Shown one piece after another: positions 60,305-64,000 of a stretch of DNA of 64,000 bases (the stretch's first letter is position 1; each line of letters starts with the position of its first letter). This stretch comes from Diplosphaera chodatii. Its lineage: Eukaryota > Chlorophyta > Trebouxiophyceae > Prasiolales > Stichococcaceae. Position numbers and translations under genes: made by a program. The notes beneath the pieces are model-generated. The model was not told the origin of the DNA. It worked only from the letters and a program-made list of their open reading frames with translations, and searched no databases. The stretch spans positions 868,001 through 932,000 of the forward strand of contig JAALGY010000011.1 in NCBI GenBank assembly GCA_032358165.1, in the 5' to 3' direction.

Positions 60305-62182
60305 ATGTCGACCCCTGTGCAAGCAGCAGAGGTGTGTGTGGCACAACTTGACCAGCCGTCCCCATCAGATCGGGCGGACATGCTCCTCCCAGACCAGGCG
60401 CCTTCGGCAGCAGAGCACCACCCGCTAGTGCACACCAGCGATGTGCATGGGGCGAGCGCGACTGTAACTGTCGCTGTGACGGCGCCTGCTCAGCCCTCGG
60501 CAGCGGCATCGGCGGTGGCAACAGCAGATGGCATGGCCTCTGGTGCTCTGCCGCACAGCAGGGGACGCCTGGTGCAGGAGGGGGACACCGTCATCCTGGA
60601 GGTCAACCGGGAGCGCTACAGCTTCGTGCACATCAAGCGTGGCGGGTGCGGCTGCAGTACTGTGGCAAGCATCCCGTGTCACTGATGTGCGGCGGCGTGC
60701 ATGTCCGTGGGACGTGCACCGGTTGCGAGGCGTGTCGTGGACAGCTGATTGCATGCACCGCAGGAAGGTACGGGTCGCCAAAAAGGATTGCCTGGTGGAC
60801 GCCTTCATTGGCGCACCGTACGGTGCAGTCTACCAGCTGGAGGATGATGGGCAGACTCTGTGCCGCTGCGCCAGGCAAACTATGCACGAGTGCTGTAGCT
60901 GAAGCAAGTGTCTACCAACAATGCGATGAGGGCGGAACGGTTAGCATCTGGGCTTATGGTCAAGGCAGTGGCGTCCGCAGGGATGGGGCGGAGGAATGGA
61001 GTGAAAACTCTGTGACCGTGCGCAACAATGCGACGCTTGTGGATCTCGGCGTGGCGAATCAGGCGCTGCAGCACGAAGACATCGAGGTAACCTCCTTGTA
61101 CAGGTTATGCAATGTGCTATTCTGCCACCAGGCTTTTGCAGGCTGGCTGTCACAGCTTGCACGGGGCCCATCACTTTGCTGTCCAGGCAGGCCCGTCGTG
61201 CCATGTCTGCAGGCGCTCAAGGCGGGGGGTGCGAGCGGCGCTGAGATCCTGGCGGCGGTGACGGCGGGGTCCTCCACCTTTGCTGGCAAGACGGAGTTCT
61301 CGCAGGAGAAGTACCGCAAGCGGAAGGCGCGCAAGTACCTGACATTCGCCAGCCTCCTGCGCCCCTCCGCCCGTGCCATATGCGAGGCAAGTCACATCAG
61401 ATGCACGGCTGCGCTCGCACATATCCTATTGCTGTCAGGTAGACGCTTTTGAGTTCACAAGCATCTGCGTGCCAGCTCTCCAGATCCGCCTGTACGGACT
61501 GACACAATGGTTGACGGCTGGTTTGCAGCTGAGGGCTGTTGCATCATTGAGCAGGTGTACTTTGCCAAGATGCCGCACAAGACACACCACCTGCGCGCGG
61601 ACTCGCTGGCCATCATGCTGTCGCTGGCCAACGTCGGTGCGCATGCAGAGGTGAGTATTGTATCACAGACACCACAGCATGCGCGCTGGACGGCTGCCTG
61701 CTACACAACGAATGTGCCGTGTAGCGCTGTGCCTGATCGCGAACACAACAAAGAAAAGGCCTGTCCCACAAGCGCAGGTGCTGGTGCTGGACGCATGCTG
61801 CGGCGTCATCACGGGCGCAGTCGCGGAGCGGCTGGGCGGCCACGGCACCGTGTGCGCTGCGTACCCCGGCGACAAGCCGCCCTCCTACGACGCCTCCCGC
61901 CTGTGAGTCAACGCCGCACTTGCCTGACGTCCAATATCATCTGTTGCAGCGTCCTGTGGTGAGCGGATTGCGTGCACAGCTGGGGCTGGCGGCGTTGGTG
62001 CCCTGGGGTCTGGACATCCTGGGGCAGCTCATTGGTCAGGATGCACAAGCATCTGGCTCTCAGTTGCCACTTGTGCGGCCCCCAGGTTCAACTTCACGGA
62101 CGCGATGCGCCTGACGATGTGCTGCGCGCCGCTGACGGCAGTGGACGAGGCTTTGGGCACGGCCAGCGTCGCGACAGCAGCT

Positions 62183-62240
<58 letters not shown>

Positions 62241-63510
62241 CTCAGCCCGACATTGTTGACGGGATGCAATCAGATGCAACTGTTCCGGCTACCGGTGCTG
62301 AAGTAGTTGCGTTGCCATCGGCAATTGTTTCAGCAGCAATAAAGGAGCCGGAGGCCGCTATTCCAAATGGCCTGCCGGCAGTGGAGTCACCCGCGGCGAG
62401 TGCTGCCGCCGCTTCGTCAGCAGCACCGCAGACGGTGACGATGCAGGCAACAGCTGCAAAGAGTCCGGCGGCAGCAGCACTTGTGGCTACTGGCATGGCA
62501 GGCACGCCGCAACCCATGGAAACGGACCTGATGGCCGCCGAACCAACGCACTCCATGGAGAGCGATGCCTTGGTTGCACAGCAGGCTGCCGAGCCGCAGC
62601 CAACAGCAGCTATTGATGCGGCTGCAGCTGTGGAGGGTGCAGCCCCTGCAGGTGTCAGTGTGAGCACACAGCCAGCGGCGGCAGTCGTCGGTGGTGATGC
62701 TGCGCAAGACGCTAACCACCAGCCAGGCCAGCCAGGCCCCCAGCAGCAGGGGCGACAGCAGCAGGCGCAGCAAAAGCAGGAGCGTCAGCAGCAGGTGCAG
62801 CAGCAGCAGCGTGTGCCACAGGGTGTGGGCCGTGCGGATGCTGCCAGACTCCAGGGCATCGCGCGGCGCGGCGGCTTCAGCAGTGCAATCGTTGCTGCTC
62901 CAGCGCTGCTGCCCCTGGCTGCCCTGCAGCGAGTCCTGCCGTTGTTGGCGCCCAGTGCCCCCTTCGTGGTGCGTGTTCCACATTGCGTTGCTCCACAGCG
63001 GAGTAACGAGTTCTGGAATCCTTCGACTGCAGTGTGCTTCAGCGTCCAGTGAGTCTATTGACTGAAACACACCCACTGGTTTGGTCCAAGGATGTGCAGC
63101 ACATGTGCGCAGGTGTGGCACACGCACATGCAGCCGCTTGCAGATGCGATGATGGCGTTGCAGGTGCAGAAGCTCGCTGTCGGCATGCAGCTACAGGTGC
63201 CGATGCTGCCTCAGCATCATGAGCACTTACATGGTCACTGGCTGGCTTCCTGAACCTGTGTCCCGCTTGTACCATAATGTGCACCAGAACATGTTTTAGT
63301 GCCCAATCAGGCGTGCGCAGCGAAGTCACAAGCACTTGCTCTTCGAGCAGGAGAGCTGGTGGCGGCAGCTACAGGTACTGCCGGCGCGAACACACCCCAC
63401 CATGTCCACCTCTGGCACAGGCGGCTACCTGCTGTCTGGCACGAGGGTGGTTGCGCCAGCAGCCGTGGGTGCAGCGGGGACCAACGGCAAGCGGCAGCGC
63501 CAAAACTGAT
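60305..63510 (+). CDS. TRM6: tRNA (adenine-58-N1)-methyltransferase non-catalytic subunit TRM6
   Basis: Nuclear partner of TRM61; the pair methylates A58 of tRNAs, including initiator tRNA. ATG 60305 begins MSTPVQAAEVCVAQLDQPSP, an Ala/Ser-rich lead. The conserved start is GDTVILEVNRERYSFVHIKR (about 60580-60645), then VAKKDCLVDAFIGAPYGAVY (from 60764). Exons carry NQALQHEDIE, then ALKAGGASGAEILAAV and STFAGKTEFSQEKYRKRKAR (61215-61386), VYFAKMPHKTHHLRADSLAI (about 61555), VLVLDACCGVITGAVAERLG (about 61783) and RLFNFTDAMR. A long Ala/Gln/Pro insertion with 19 CAG codons follows. The fold resumes with ALQRVLPLLAPSAPFVV and MQPLADAMMALQVQ. The C-terminus is ESWWRQLQVLPARTHPTMST then GGYLLSGTRVV, as in the family, stop at 63510. 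One intron (donor at 61387) is GC-AG. The usual SAM site is degenerate, as expected for this subunit. Confidence 0.9.
62183..62239 (+). repeat. TRM6: Perfect (CAG)19 microsatellite coding for polyglutamine
   Basis: Nineteen uninterrupted CAG triplets in frame within the TRM6 insertion encode 19 glutamines. Purity suggests it is length-variable between strains. Confidence 0.95.
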
Positions 63511-63790
63511 GTGTATGTGGGTCTGCTGCATCTCTGGGTGTGCCCACCCGTCGACGCTGGTGGCAGACCTGCGGTCAGATAGTACAAACACCTGCAGGCC
63601 CCTCTAGCAAGCGGCGTTCTTTGGCTTCCTTGGAACTTGCATGCTAGAACTTGCACACAATATATTGATGCAACCCAAGCTGCACGCCTCCATCAGGGCT
63701 GAATCGGAATGAGACAGCAGGGTGGGGTTACATGCCACTCAACGACCATGGCGCTGAAACCATAACTCTGATGGCACGTGCAACAACACG
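63511..63790. other. Convergent 3' spacer
   Basis: It lies between the end of TRM6 (+) and the end of a partial minus-strand gene. Both 3' UTRs should lie here. Nothing else was seen. Confidence 0.4.
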
Positions 63791-64000
63791 TCAGATGCTG
63801 TTGGAGCTACCGATAGACGTTTGTGTCAAATCCACACTCGGCGCGGCAAGGCCGCCTCTGCAGCCCCGCACAGCATCGTGACTCTCCGACAGCCGCCGGC
63901 CTATTGCCCGCCGCAGCACCGGGTCCTTGTCGCTGCTGCCGTTTAAGTGTGCCGCCTCCAGCGTCTGGGGTCTGACGACGGACAGCATCGTCACGACGCC
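63791..64000 (-). CDS. 3' end of an unidentified gene (partial)
   Basis: An open minus-strand frame enters from the right edge and stops at 63791. It reads VVTMLSVVRPQTLEAAHLNG, then SSDKDPVLRRAIGRRLSESH and ends LTQTSIGSSNSI. The first part is helical with charged pairs, like the end of a helical-repeat or signalling protein, but it is too short to place. It could be the last exon of a gene outside the window. No domain recognised. Confidence 0.4.
   Translation of the reverse strand, partial: GVVTMLSVVRPQTLEAAHLNGSSDKDPVLRRAIGRRLSESHDAVRGCRGGLAAPSVDLTQTSIGSSNSI

Overview
This is nuclear DNA from a GC-rich, intron-dense eukaryote, most likely a chlorophyte green alga (perhaps Trebouxiophyceae; this is inference). 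The evidence is genes split by many introns of about 80-300 nt with GT/AG (sometimes GC/AG) borders, CAG/CTG-rich coding DNA giving Gln/Ala/Pro tracts, a land-plant-type pyruvate decarboxylase, a euAP2-type double-AP2 factor and plant-like housekeeping genes. There are no bacterial operons, CRISPR arrays, rRNA genes or recognisable tRNA genes. Exon joins were read by eye from homology and splice-site phase, without RNA evidence.

Layout, left to right. 1-4024 (+): 3' part of a CCAR/DBC1-family gene. 5282-8135 (+): ubiquitin-specific protease. 8564-12924 (-): coiled-coil, Gln-rich protein with a winged-helix-like module. 13690-18579 (-): GH32 beta-fructofuranosidase with a large disordered insertion. 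19401-26613 (+): importin-5, with a small inverted-repeat element in its penultimate intron. 27554-29633 (+): euAP2 transcription factor. 29919-30729 (-) and 31429-31758 (+): histone H3 and SUMO, divergently arranged. 32155-36577 (+): pyruvate decarboxylase with a 7-nt micro-exon and an apparent frameshift near its 3' end. 37046-38240 (-) and 38897-39970 (+): two small membrane proteins of unknown function. 40290-43335 (-): a low-complexity protein. 43960-49027 (+): ENTH-domain tepsin/MTV1-like AP-4 accessory protein. 49748-51142 (+): membrane-anchored PDZ-like protein, followed at 53083-54071 by a decayed duplicate. 54335-59385 (-): gamma-tubulin complex protein 4. 60305-63510 (+): TRM6, the non-catalytic subunit of the tRNA m1A58 methyltransferase, with 19 consecutive CAG codons. 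63791-64000 (-): 3' end of an unidentified gene.

The genes do not form one pathway. They are mostly housekeeping genes: nuclear import, chromatin, SUMO and ubiquitin turnover, microtubule nucleation, tRNA modification, vesicle traffic, sugar and fermentative metabolism. No complete new system is evident. The most unusual items are the micro-exon and recurrent GC-AG introns, the inserted GH32, the AP-4 binding motif, the duplicated PDZ gene with offsetting indels, and the intronic inverted-repeat element.
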